From positions 97,187,338 to 97,251,337 of the forward strand of contig CM056744.1 of the NCBI GenBank assembly GCA_029851415.1: a stretch of DNA of 64,000 nt, read 5' to 3'. Positions 1-10,536 of this stretch are shown here, one piece after another; within the stretch, counting starts at the first letter, position 1, and every line of letters starts with the position of its first letter. A model generated the notes under the pieces. The model was not told where the DNA came from, ran no database searches, and saw only the letters and a list, made by a program, of their open reading frames with translations. The stretch comes from Eretmocerus hayati (Eukaryota > Arthropoda > Insecta > Hymenoptera > Aphelinidae). The position numbers and the translations under genes were made by a program.

Positions 1-1104
1 TATTATAAAACCTTCAACTCTCAGTGCATTATTTCAAAATATATACTCAACGAGCAGTCATGCATGTCAAGTTTAAGCACATACTATAATGCAGTCTTTC
101 ATTTTGACTCTGTCGACTGACAGACTGCAAAAAAAACAATATCATTCTGCGCGAAGTTTTCATGCAATTGTGCAACACATAAGTTTCGACTTCTATATGA
201 AGCATCATTGTATGACAAGAGAGTGTCACGCAACAATATCCAGCAGTAGCCCCCCTCGAACAGAAGTTGTGACGGGACGTCGATTCACATGCTCGGCTCC
301 CTCTTGATATACTCTGCATGGCGGCAATGTAGCGGTCCACTCGAGGACATTTCAGAGACGGACTTATCCGCGCGTGTCATACTTATACATCACACGAGAG
401 CGATATTATGGCAAAAAGTGAGCATCTGTTTGAAGGCTTAGAAGAGGGTGATATATATATAGGTACGCGAGTGAAGAGCGAGCTGTGATGTATATACGGG
501 CCACAGACTAATGGTTTGTCATCAGCGGCTCGTTCCTATAATGTGTCATTCTGAAATCTCCTTCCGTAAACCGATTGATTGGGTAGAGTTATTTGATGAA
601 CTAGGTTATTTCACTATTAAGGTGGAGCTTTTGCGCGATAGCCGTTATTTAATTATTATCCACAATTGTACGAGCTCACTAAAGATTTTATAAGATTTTT
701 CATGATTAAGGCGAGGCCGTAGTCTGCCGCTATATCGGATCAGCCCTAGTAACTTATGGTGGCACCCCTGCGATCACCAAAGTCATGATCAGCGACAGCA
801 AGCGTGTCACCACCCGCACACTCTAACCTTTGTAAACATGATTGTTGATGTATATGTATGTGTGAACACACACACACACAACAACACTGTTTACAAAAGT
901 GGATATATATAGACCTTGTGTATATAGATATATTGTACCCCTCTCGCATCAGAGGTCTTGACATTGTGCCCCTCTCACATACATTAGGGGCCTTTGGAAA
1001 TAATGTGTTTCTATACTTGGAAACCACAGATGTAATTCAGTTGACTTGATGATTAAAATTGAATGAATACATGAACTTTTGGAAAATAAGTATTATCAGA
1101 AACC
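1..1104. other. Upstream flank, no gene seen
   Basis: This stretch is non-coding as far as I can see. Short open frames here have no recognisable domain or coding bias. A short CA repeat lies at about 866-880. Confidence 0.5.
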
Positions 1105-2340
1105 CCAAATTTCAATTTGAGGAATACTTCAGAAAATACAAATTTATCAATTCTCAACTGATCCCAAAATTTGGACATGGGATCATCCCTCTGGAATACA
1201 GGAATCTTAGCGGGCATGCTTTGAACTCCAATTCAATATTCCAAGACTGACTTTATCTCTGAAAATGACCCGGATACGTTACTTTTACCAACTATTCTAG
1301 GATATTGAAACTGGATCCTTGATTAGAATCATGAGAATAATCAGAACTGGTTCAGAGGCCCAAACAAGATACTTACATTCTGTACTTGTTCAATTCATCT
1401 TGAGTACAACAAAATTCATAAACTAACTTTCTAAATTTTGTTCACGAAACCTTTAGAACTCAAGTAATTTCCAACGGATTCAGATAACTGAACATGAAAT
1501 TATTCCTTCTAAAATACGGGGATCTTAGCAAACATGATATGAACTCCAATTCAATATTCCAAGACTGACTTTATCTCTCAAAGTGACCCGGATACGTTAT
1601 TTTTACCAAGTATTGTAGGGTATTGAAATTGGAACCTTGATTAGCATCATTAGAATGATCAGAACTGGTTTACAGGGCCAAACAAAATACTTACATTCTG
1701 TATTTGTTCAATTCATCTTGAGTACAATGAGATTCACAAACTAACTTTCTAACTTTATTTCACAAAAGCTTCAGAACTCAACCAAATTTCAACGGATTCA
1801 GATAACTGAACATGAAATCATCCCTCTGAAATACAGGGATCTCAGCAGACATGATTTAAACTCCAATTCAAGATTCCAAGATTGACTTTATTTCTGAAAA
1901 TGACCCGGATACGCCATTTTAACCAAGTATTCTATGACATTGGAACTGGAACTTTGAATAGAAGAACCTGAATGATCAGAAATGGTTTTGAGGCCCAAAC
2001 AGAACAGTTACATTCTGTATTTATTCAATACATCTTAAGTACAACAAAATTCGTAAACTAACTTTCTAACTTTTGTTTACGAAACCTTTAGAACTCAAGT
2101 AATTCCCAACGGATTCAGATGACTGAACTTGAATTCATCCTTCTAAAATGCAGGGATCCTAGCAGACATGATTTGAACTCCAATTCAATATTCCAAGACT
2201 GACGTTATCTCTTACAATGAACCGGAGACGTTATTTTTACCAAGTATTCTAGGATATTGAAACTGGAACCTTGATTAGATTCATCAAAATGATCAGAACT
2301 GGATTAGAGGTCCAAACAAAACACTTACATCCTGTATTTG
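1105..2340 (+). repeat. Tandem repeat, ~317-bp unit, about 4 copies
   Basis: The landmark GAACTCCAATTCAATATTCC occurs at 1223 and 1541, with slightly changed copies at 1858 and 2175, giving periods of 318, 317 and 317 bp. Other shared landmarks are ATGACCCGGATACG, GATCAGAACTGG and TACTTACATTCTGTA. The copies differ by scattered point changes. No reading frame is conserved across units. It is a short satellite-like array about 3.6 kb upstream of the tup coding start. Confidence 0.9.
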
Positions 2341-2369
2341 TTCAAGGGCTCGTGCATGCAAATTTGCAA

Positions 2370-2700
2370 ATTTGATGTTGCACTGAGCTCTCTGCCAATA
2401 GATGCAGGAAGATGCATGTCGCAGCGGACGGCTATCAGATTCACCACCATGCCTGATCGCAGAAATCTCGCGCGACAAAGGACCCGGGGATCGTGGACCC
2501 GGGTCCGGTCGATGATGACATAATGTCATCACCCGGGCCGTCGCTCTCCACCGGGAAGTCGCGGCTTACAAGTCTCACAACCGCGATCTCATCCGCGATG
2601 ACAACACACGGGAACGTGCATCATCGAAGCAGACGGTTTTGCTGCTGTCCCGCCTCGCGCCCGCTGTTCAGTCTGACCACTTTGAAGAAACGAAAAATTA
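2370..2700. other. GC-rich block with short palindromes
   Basis: The block has higher GC and CpG than its flanks. It contains GGACCCGGGTCC, a perfect 12-bp palindrome at 2495-2506, a related GGACCCGGGG at 2480, and GATGACAT/ATGTCATC arms at 2514-2530. A 122-codon open frame crosses it but shows no recognisable domain. It could be an enhancer, a promoter or a non-coding exon. Confidence 0.3.
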
Positions 2701-2800
2701 TGGCTGTCATCGTGTATAACTCATCGCCGTTCTGGATTTATCTCAAGTTTTATAGAGAATTATCAACAAATAAGGGTCTTACTATCATCTACGAACTTGA

Positions 2801-2968
2801 GAGAATTGCGCTATGGAGTGAAAGTGAGAAAAAACGAGCTGATCACAAAATAATAGAATGAAGTATAACAGCAAGCTTTATCACGGGAGCAGACGACATC
2901 TGTCCAGCGCTTATCATGGAAGTTTCTTTCTCTACTTTTGTGGGATTTCGCTCCATAGCGCAATTCTC
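2801..2968. repeat. Inverted repeat, 18-bp perfect arms
   Basis: GAGAATTGCGCTATGGAG at 2801-2818 is repeated in reverse complement at 2951-2968. Allowing one mismatch extends the arms to 23 bp. The spacer is about 130 bp. It may be a small decayed inverted-repeat element. Confidence 0.6.
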
Positions 2969-3067
2969 ACATGCATTTTGTTGACGCATACAAAATATGG
3001 AGGGATTTGGTTAAGTAAAACTCGAGATATTCACAGAACGGATTCGGGTCAATTTCCCTAGCTTTTT

Positions 3068-3080
3068 CAAGATGGCCGCG
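3068..3080 (+). promoter_or_regulatory. Pho/YY1-like site CAAGATGGCCGCG
   Basis: CAAGATGGCCGC matches the YY1/Pho consensus (AAnATGGC). It is paired with CGCCATCTTG at 3445 in the opposite orientation. Islet loci are commonly Polycomb targets, so a Polycomb response element is a possible reading. Confidence 0.35.
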
Positions 3081-3444
3081 GACTACAGTCTCGCCTTAAA
3101 TGCATTGGGGTGTGCCGAGAAACAAAAATTTTTCCAAATCGTAACGTTTGGTCGAGAAAAGTCGTGTTTCTACATGTAGATACGAACATTTTTTCATTGG
3201 GTGCTGAAAACTAATGATATCGTGCGTTCAAGCAAGAGACCTGAAGATCTTAAAGAATGAAGAGAAAACCTTTTTTGGCGTTATCCTCGAAAGTATAAAG
3301 AAATAAGGCGCAAGGGCATTCATAAGGTGTGAATCATCATGCGTGATTAATGCGCACTATCAGAACTTATCTTATTTTTACCTTTAGAAACCGAAAACGA
3401 GGTCTGTCTAAGAATGCTTTCCAATATTCAAAAAACAGCGGTGA

Positions 3445-3454
3445 CGCCATCTTG
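3445..3454 (-). promoter_or_regulatory. Pho/YY1-like site CAAGATGGCG (minus strand)
   Basis: The minus-strand sequence CAAGATGGCG is an exact YY1/Pho core. It lies 370 bp from the similar site at 3068. Confidence 0.35.
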
Positions 3455-4590
3455 CGGTCAAAATGATTTATTGTAAATAATTAGTTAGCCCTACCCTGCA
3501 CTTTAGGTGGATAGCCATGCAGACCCACGCGCGGGAAATTTGCATATATCACACTACGGTTTCTCACGTATTATAACCTCCTGAAAACTATTCCAGTGGT
3601 TCTGAGGAGCTCTGCAGAATGCGGTCGAGATTGATGAGCTTTGAGCAGATGACGACGAACCATTTTCGTCTTATCTTATGCATGGACTGACCATCATGAG
3701 TGGTGCATGAGTGTTTGAACATATCTGTCTCCAGCTACTCCAATTCTTGAATCAGAGCTACATAAAATCAGCGGGATCATTTCCAAAAGGTCGCAATATG
3801 TATAGGACAGATACGATAATAGTTCAGGCCCGTTTAAACTCTTTTCCCGCTTAACATATCAATTTGAACGAATTCTGGAATTTTCCGGCAAAGTGTAGTT
3901 TTTTTGCTATAGGATCCGATATATTGCGCGATTCAGCCAGACCCTTGACCCTTGAGACCCATTTTTTTGTCTCTGGAGAAAAACTGGGTAAGTTCCATGC
4001 AGAAAGAAATTTACCTGCTTTGCGACACCTTAAGACGAATGTCTCATGTGATTCTCAGCCAATAATATTTGGGACAGATTTTGGCTTATTTGCTACTGTT
4101 CTTTTTTTGTTGTTCATATGAATCTTTAATATAGAGATCTACAAAAATGGGTCAAAAACTATTGGATACTCCATGAGAGATGCTAAATAGAAAATGTGTA
4201 CGTTCAAGATTAGCATTGATATCATCAGTATTGAGGAAAATGCCGATATTCTGCATAGGATCCAAGTGACCCCGCGAGACCTGCGCGCTATTTTTTGGAG
4301 ATGTGACTGCAATGGGTTAACGGAGGAATTCATATATAATCATACAAGCACGCACGCGTGAAGTTATATGAGAGAGTTATCAAATACATGGAACATAGAC
4401 AGAGAGAGCCGGAGAAAAAGGCCTCAGTAAGTACAGCCTGTAATTGCAATAAGAGTTATTGAGCTTGGTGATTTACTAATGCGATAATTATATGCATCAG
4501 CAACTATTATAAATTTTACATTTGCGTCAACCGTAACTGAAGATCTTGCTTATTTTGCTGCTGCAGCAGGCTAAAAAATCAAAATAACAA
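3455..4590. other. Upstream flank, no gene seen
   Basis: No recognisable coding or RNA gene. The frames of 60-85 codons here lack any family signal. Confidence 0.4.
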
Positions 4591-4718
4591 CCCTGGTAGA
4601 AATTCACTTCGATGTAACACATTAATAGACATAAAATGGCTATTTTTGGCCAATTTTGGCTGAAAATGGCCAATTTATGGCTAATAATGTGTTACATTAG
4701 GATGAATTTCTACCAGGG
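4591..4718. mobile_element. MITE, CCCTGGTAGAAATT family
   Basis: A 128-bp element is bounded by inverted terminal repeats starting CCCTGGTAGAAATTCA, which extend about 33 bp with a few mismatches (both ends reach ATGTAACACAT). The interior is a near-repetitive GGCCAATTT/TTGGCC sequence. Related ends occur at 7634-7901, 33257-33362 and 38419-38477. Confidence 0.75.
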
Positions 4719-5340
4719 AATTTTCATTTGATTTTACAAGTGCTTATACGGGTTTCTACTTCCCGGTTCAGGATAGAACTTTTCAGGGATGTATATATGG
4801 AATTGTACAATATATAGCTCTTCGAGAAAGCAGAATAGCCGCCATACGGCATCGCAGGTAGAAAGTGCTAAGGCAGTGCGAGCTTTCATCATTCTAAAGT
4901 ATACATTTTCGGGTTTTCAAAGTTCTGTATGGAGAACCTAAGGGAGGTTAAACACAAATGTTCACATGATTTTTTATATATATGGGCTCTTAGATCTCAC
5001 GCATTCTCATATTTGAATAATAATATGTGAAATAAATTATTTAATTGTTTCTATTTTATTCTTCAACTCCGCGTCAGGTCCCAATAAAGCTTGTACTGTA
5101 TTATTTTCGATAAAAATACTCAAAAAAAGAAAATTACTATCTCACGAAATTCCAATCCTACAATACGTCGAATACGATACAATATTTTCCATACGGAATA
5201 ATCAAAATCTGTCAAAGCTTCAGCTCACGTCAAATATACGCGAGGCGTAACCTGCACGCACGCATCACAATTCCATGTCCATATCTCAGCGTATAGTCAT
5301 CGTGCGCTGCGTCGGCGGGGAGGTGGAAATCGATCGGCGT
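4719..5340. other. Immediate upstream region of tup
   Basis: AT-rich DNA that becomes CpG-richer after about 5230. No gene recognised. A 103-codon open frame at 5275-5586 has an Arg-rich start and no domain, and I judge it to be 5' flank or 5'UTR sequence. Confidence 0.4.
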
Positions 5341-5355
5341 CGGCGCCGTCGTTCG

Positions 5356-5390
5356 CGGCCATTTTGTAGGGGAGCCAACCAATCGCCAAT
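5356..5390 (+). promoter_or_regulatory. CCAAT boxes and Pho-like site upstream of tup
   Basis: Two CCAAT boxes (5379-5383 and 5386-5390) lie next to CGGCCATTTTG (5356-5366), which matches the GCCAT core of Pho/YY1. The surrounding 5280-5460 block is richer in CpG than the flanks. It lies about 550 bp before the start codon and is a plausible proximal promoter of tup. The transcription start was not located. Confidence 0.4.
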
Positions 5391-5690
5391 CTCTAGAGGC
5401 GGAATCTCCATCCCCTTAAGGGCGTGGTTCTACTGGTGGGGGATTCTATCTATCCACTCTTTCATAACCATATATATCTCTATCTCTTTCTTCGTCTGCT
5501 GGTCTCTGGCCCAGACTCTCTTACGGCTTCGCTGTTGTATATTCGTGTATAATATGGCCAGTGCCTCCGCGGGCTTGGCTGCGTGAGCCTCGCACGCGTG
5601 CTCGCGTCCCTTAATTTTTTCAAATTCACAACAATTCACCACATGCAACCGTCGCATTCTTACAAACTTGTGTGGTATTATTAAAATTCT

Positions 5691-5709
5691 AAAAAAAAAA
5701 AAAAAAAAA
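5691..5709 (+). repeat. A19 homopolymer
   Basis: Nineteen consecutive A residues, in the promoter-proximal region of tup. Further A and T runs follow at 5760 and 5807. Confidence 0.95.
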
Positions 5710-5844
5710 TACAAGATAGTTTACTTGAATATCGATATTCCGAATAATAGTATACAATAAAAAAAAAAGAGAATTCGTGAAAACGGTATACTTCAAAGGA
5801 GGTGTTTTTTTTTTTGTCGGGTGATTATTGTTGTGTGGATATTT

Positions 5845-5852
5845 TATAAAAG
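5845..5852 (+). promoter_or_regulatory. TATA-like box TATAAAAG
   Basis: The sequence TATAAAAG begins 92 bp before the tup start codon. If used, it would give a very short 5'UTR of about 60 nt. The surrounding sequence is AT-rich with poly-A and poly-T runs, so a chance match is quite possible. Confidence 0.3.
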
Positions 5853-5936
5853 TTGGGTATAAAAAAAAGCGCCAAAATAACCCGAAGATTTGGTGGGGGC
5901 TGCGTTGCAGCGACGACGCTGGCACGCGGCGCCGAA

Positions 5937-6057
5937 ATGCAGAGAGCGGGTGGTGCGGTGGGCCCGGGTCCTTTAGGGCCCTTACAAGGCCCGCCAAGAT
6001 CATTAAAAATATCACCCGTCAAGTTACAAGATGAGACTGGTGATCCAATATCTCAAA
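5937..6057 (+). CDS. tup: tup coding exon 1 (N-terminus, residues 1-40)
   Basis: This exon encodes the short Gly/Pro-rich N-terminus MQRAGGAVGPGPLGP... ending ETGDPISQ, with the first base of codon 41. The ATG at 5937 is the only in-frame ATG after an in-frame TAA at 5847, and it has a purine at -3. The donor is GTAAGT at 6058. The single leftover base (A) plus AA at the start of exon 2 makes a Lys codon, so the phase fits exactly. Islet proteins usually have a short, poorly conserved N-terminus just before LIM1, which fits this 46-residue leader. The assignment rests on phase, donor quality and position rather than on strong sequence similarity, because the exon lies 38 kb from exon 2. An alternative first exon inside intron 1 is possible. 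Confidence 0.72.
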
Positions 6058-7557
6058 GTAAGTTTTGTTGGTGGTAATTTATTCATCAAAGGTGATGGTG
6101 TTTCAGAAGTACGATATTGTTTTGTTGGTGAAAAAATGTGTTCGAAAATACGTGTCAGAATATTGGGCTCGAATTTTTTTGAATTGGCTGAATTTGTGTC
6201 CGATTTTATGCTATATGATAGTGGGTGGTTATAGATGAGAAATGTTTCGACCTTGGAGTTCTATTCTAGGCGCATGATGGCGTTTACGCGGAGTGCTTGG
6301 TTCTTTGATTCATTTTGGTCTATAGTTGGGTTTTGAAATTCTTGTTACTATTGGAATACAACAGATTCTTCTTACACGCCGGCGAAAATCCAGTCATTCA
6401 TTATCATAATTCCAAGCAAAATTTGGGCTACAGGAAGATCGATACTGCTATTTATCGACTTGAGATTGATAAAAGTTTTAGTGAAACAATGTACAAGGGG
6501 ATCAGAGTCCACATCGTACATCCGCAAGGTGGACTTTGATGTTATTGACTCTTATCATGGTCAAATTTTCGATAAGTGATAAATTCTCACGTGAGAATCT
6601 TACTCGTTCGAGTTCCACATCATAGCAGTAGGATATCTGCGACAAGCGACGGTCACAAACCTTGCGCAGTTAATTTCATGTTATGATGTGGCCACTGATG
6701 ATGGCGACCAGTGGTCAGATTTTTAATCGATGAAATGCAAAAGTTCTATGTTTAATAATTCGACGTGATATGTGCCTGTCGTTCACCTCAATAGTACCTG
6801 TCAACCATATTAGAAGAATCCGTTAACAGGTATAGACTGAAAAAGAATTTCTAGCTTTCCTGAGTCGTAAGTCCGCAGGCTTAGGCTCCAGTTTCAGCGC
6901 AGATATCTTGCGAGACGTGCTTGTGGAGGTTTACATAAATCCAGGATTTGTAACTTGATTCTCAAGCATGCGCTTGTTAAATATCCATACACTCATCATT
7001 TTGAATCAATTTGATGACATATTGTGAACAAGCTTATGTGTGAATCAGCTTTTAAAATACCTCAGATTTTTCTTCAGATAAATTTTTGAAAACTGCTTTC
7101 AAAATTTCTCGTGATTCATCCATCATGCGTATTGATTTATTATTTTTTTCTGAAAATTGATCAGCATATATTCTCTTTCTATAGCGAGAAATCATTGAGC
7201 CTTTGGAAAAATACTTATCAAAATACAGATTACCCCAGGAATTTAATGAGATAATATTGAGGATAGTTGGAAAATTCTTGAGTGTGAGGATTCTGAAAGT
7301 GGCTTCCAAAGAAGATAACGCCAAAGATATTTTGATATAGCTTCTCGATAAATATCTACTTTCGTCATGTCAGTACTAATTCAATCATTACAAATTGAGT
7401 TCTTATATTCGACATGTTTCATAATACTTCCACTACGTACTACTTTCACATAATACAGAATAAAAATCTGCGAAAGATAATAATTGAAGCTTGAAATATT
7501 TGTCAAAACGATGCTGATACTTTCTTCGAACCATTTGTAGTAAATTGTAAAATGTCC
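6058..7557 (+). other. tup intron 1, start
   Basis: Begins with the GTAAGT donor. No gene or repeat recognised up to the palindrome at 7558. The first intron segment of developmental genes often holds enhancers, but I see no specific site to name. Confidence 0.5.
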
Positions 7558-7630
7558 CTCACTCTAAATCTGTTAGAGGCGCTTTCGCCTCTGTTAGAGG
7601 CGAAAGCGCCTCTAACAGATTTAGAGTGAG
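7558..7630. repeat. Perfect nested palindrome, 35-bp arms
   Basis: Two perfectly complementary 35-bp arms (7558-7592 and 7596-7630) flank a 3-bp loop GTT. Each arm carries its own smaller hairpin, GAGGCG-CTTT-CGCCTC, so the sequence can also fold as three stems. It is far more GC-rich than its surroundings. It abuts the MITE at 7634. Confidence 0.92.
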
Positions 7631-7633
7631 AGT

Positions 7634-7901
7634 GCTGGTAGAAATTCAATACAATTTTTGGCTAAAAAATATCCAGTTAACTCCAAGTCAAGCTAACTTA
7701 TGAGCAATCGAACTACTATAGCTACTTTTTAGTTTGAGATGTAGCGCCTTTATGGCCATATTTTAGTCCTTTTCGATTTTGTCTAGTTTTTGTGCCAATA
7801 ATTAGCCAAACAAATCGGAATCTGAAAAATTCAATTAGTTCAATTTTTCCAGCATTATTTTAGCCTTCAGTCCAGTACTTTTGAACAAATTTCTACCAGG
7901 G
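7634..7901. mobile_element. MITE, CTGGTAGAAATT ends
   Basis: A 268-bp stretch begins GCTGGTAGAAATTCAATA and ends AAATTTCTACCAGGG, giving inverted ends of the same family as the element at 4591. The interior is AT-rich and non-coding. Confidence 0.65.
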
Positions 7902-10536
7902 TTATTATGAAGTTTTTTTTTATGAATATAAGGAGTGGCAAAGTTCATGATTTCTGACAGATCATATATTTAGCATCATAACTCACTCAAAAAATAGAAA
8001 AATCGTGTGAAATATGATACATATATCCGAGAACCTTGTTTCACTTCAATTTTGCTACCTCAGAATTTGAGAATTTTTATCGATAAACCCCAAACAGCAT
8101 TGTTATCAATTTTTACCGAAAGATCCAAGAATATTAATTTATTATGCCTTCGCGATCAAGGCTATCAAAATACCGGGATTAGAAATGAACAAGGACAATA
8201 TTCCAATCTCATTATGAATCGTGTATATCTCCTTGTTTGCATGAATGTATACATACATATGTATATGCAACACGTGTGATATACAGAATATACCTAATAT
8301 GACTCGTTGTAAATGCCTTGCATATTTCAACATGATTATTGATATGATTCATTCAAAGATGCTTTGTGCATAATCTTAACTTCTTCACTCTAGTTATGGC
8401 TGTTATCATTTCTCAAATCAAAAATCCCATACACGCAACTCATACAATATATAAAAACCATTATCAGTGTACTTGCTTAGGTGAAAAAAGTTTTTTTTTC
8501 TTGTAATTACTTGGCCTCACTTCAAAAGAAGCCTATTAATCTGCTACCTGATGTGTACTACACTATCAACATTTTATCAATCTCGCTTGGATCATTAACG
8601 CGCTAAACGGTTTGAATCTTGTCAATGACGTTATGTAGAGATTCTTATTAAACTAACGTAAACCCATTTAGAATATTCAATATTTTGCTAATTTATTCTT
8701 GATGTATGTCGACTAGTGGGTTGAAAAATCATATCATGGGGTCCGTCGGTTGTTAGTTTATGATCCATTATAAATATTGGAATGTGTTTCAATAATGAAT
8801 AAACGTTGACGATGAATACATGATGATAAATATTCTCTGTGCATTTTTTGATCTCTATCTTGGTATATTAGTTTGACCGTGTCACCGATAAATGTCACAT
8901 AAGTAAAAGTTTCATGAATAGACATCCAAATTTTATCAGCACAATATCAAATTAAGCTTCCTCCACAAATTGAGACTAAATCAAATACTCATAATTGTCA
9001 TTTAACCTATAATACTAGAATATTCTACGCTTGCTGAATTCATTTATTGGTGACAAGAGGCTCAAATAAGATTTGCACCGATTAGCATTCCTTATAAATT
9101 CAACATCATTGATACAGTTTACTTTCCAATGAATATACTATTTGCGTCACTCTTACTACTTCTTCGTGGTCTCTGGAATTTTAATCCCTGCAAAAATTAT
9201 ATCAGTATTGATGAGGAGAGTGTCTTGACGAGGACCCAAAAGATCATTCTTCCTTCATCATATTATACTATTTTGAGAATATATAAATATACAGGTTATA
9301 ATGGGCTTGACTTGAATTTGAGTTAATCCTATTATGGATTTTGGATCGCTTCTCATATAATATGTTCACGCAAACCTGTCAAGGATGTCGAAGAAGATAA
9401 TATAGGTTGCCTTCGAAAGTTGATCGATCGGATCAAAAATTTTTTGCATAAATCGACAGAGAGATACACATCATTCAGCTTCCGAGCTCACGGTAATTTG
9501 ATTTTAAGCCGAGATGATTCATTGAATTGGCAGATTTTAATTCATATTCTCATTGATGATTCTTGCCTATTTCGGGATAGTTCACTATATTGAAATTGTG
9601 GATCCATTCATCGATATAATAAGTAGGTTTCTATGTATTTATCGTATTATTGCTGTGAGGATTCAAATAATTTCGTTAAAAAATTGACGTAGTTGATTCA
9701 ACAAAAATTTTGAAACTTTCCTTAAAGATTTTTTCACTGTAATTTATTCAAAATGAATACATGCATTTCTTCGCGATGTTTAGATGTTTATCAAATTCGG
9801 GATCATATTTTATGAAATCTGATGATGATTTCTTCATGAGAAATGCATTGGAACGATTCGCAATATTTAAGTGAATGTATGTTGTTCAAGATAAATGAAT
9901 ATTTCTTCAGGACGATGAAATGAAATCTATCCCAAAGAAGTATTTATTCTATATGGAATATTAAAAAAGAGCAAAAGCAAAACCTATTTCACATGGTCTG
10001 ACAGCCAACCGTTGAAAGATTATTCACATCAAATAAATATTTATTCGAATTACGCGCTTGATTTGGGGAATCGATAATTATTGCAATTGTCAACGATTGT
10101 CACTATTTTCACTCATATATGACTGAGGCACTCGATACTTGTGTCTAAATAATCAACACGCATCTGGCTAGTGTGTTCCGTATGAACAAATATTTATTCC
10201 ATTAAATATAATATTCTTGATTCCGATAACTTAGTGATTGAGTATATACATTTCCATTGTAAATATGAATAAATATTCATTCGAAAAAATGAAGCCTCAT
10301 TTATCCGAGATGAAGGATTTTTTAAACCAAATACATTCTCAATGAATAAATATATTTTTTATTAAACTACATAATTTTCTTCTTAGTTGACACATTACTT
10401 CTGCTATCTTTTGGGATGAATGTTGTAGGAGATTGATTCAATTTGATTTGATTTATTGCTTCAATAGCAAGTACACACTTCATTTTTATCGAGGGAAAGT
10501 TTTCGGAGTGTAATTTTTACATCTCCAATGGACCTA
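7902..10536. other. tup intron 1, AT-rich, no gene seen
   Basis: No coding sequence recognised. From about 9940 onward the motif AATAAATATTTATT begins to recur (9941, 10031, 10187, 10267, 10344), before the bounded element that starts at 10537. These may belong to a second, older copy of that element. Confidence 0.4.

Noticed and set aside
5275..5586. 103-codon frame upstream of tup as a separate gene
   Set aside because: Arg-rich low-complexity start, no domain, and it overlaps the promoter or 5'UTR region.
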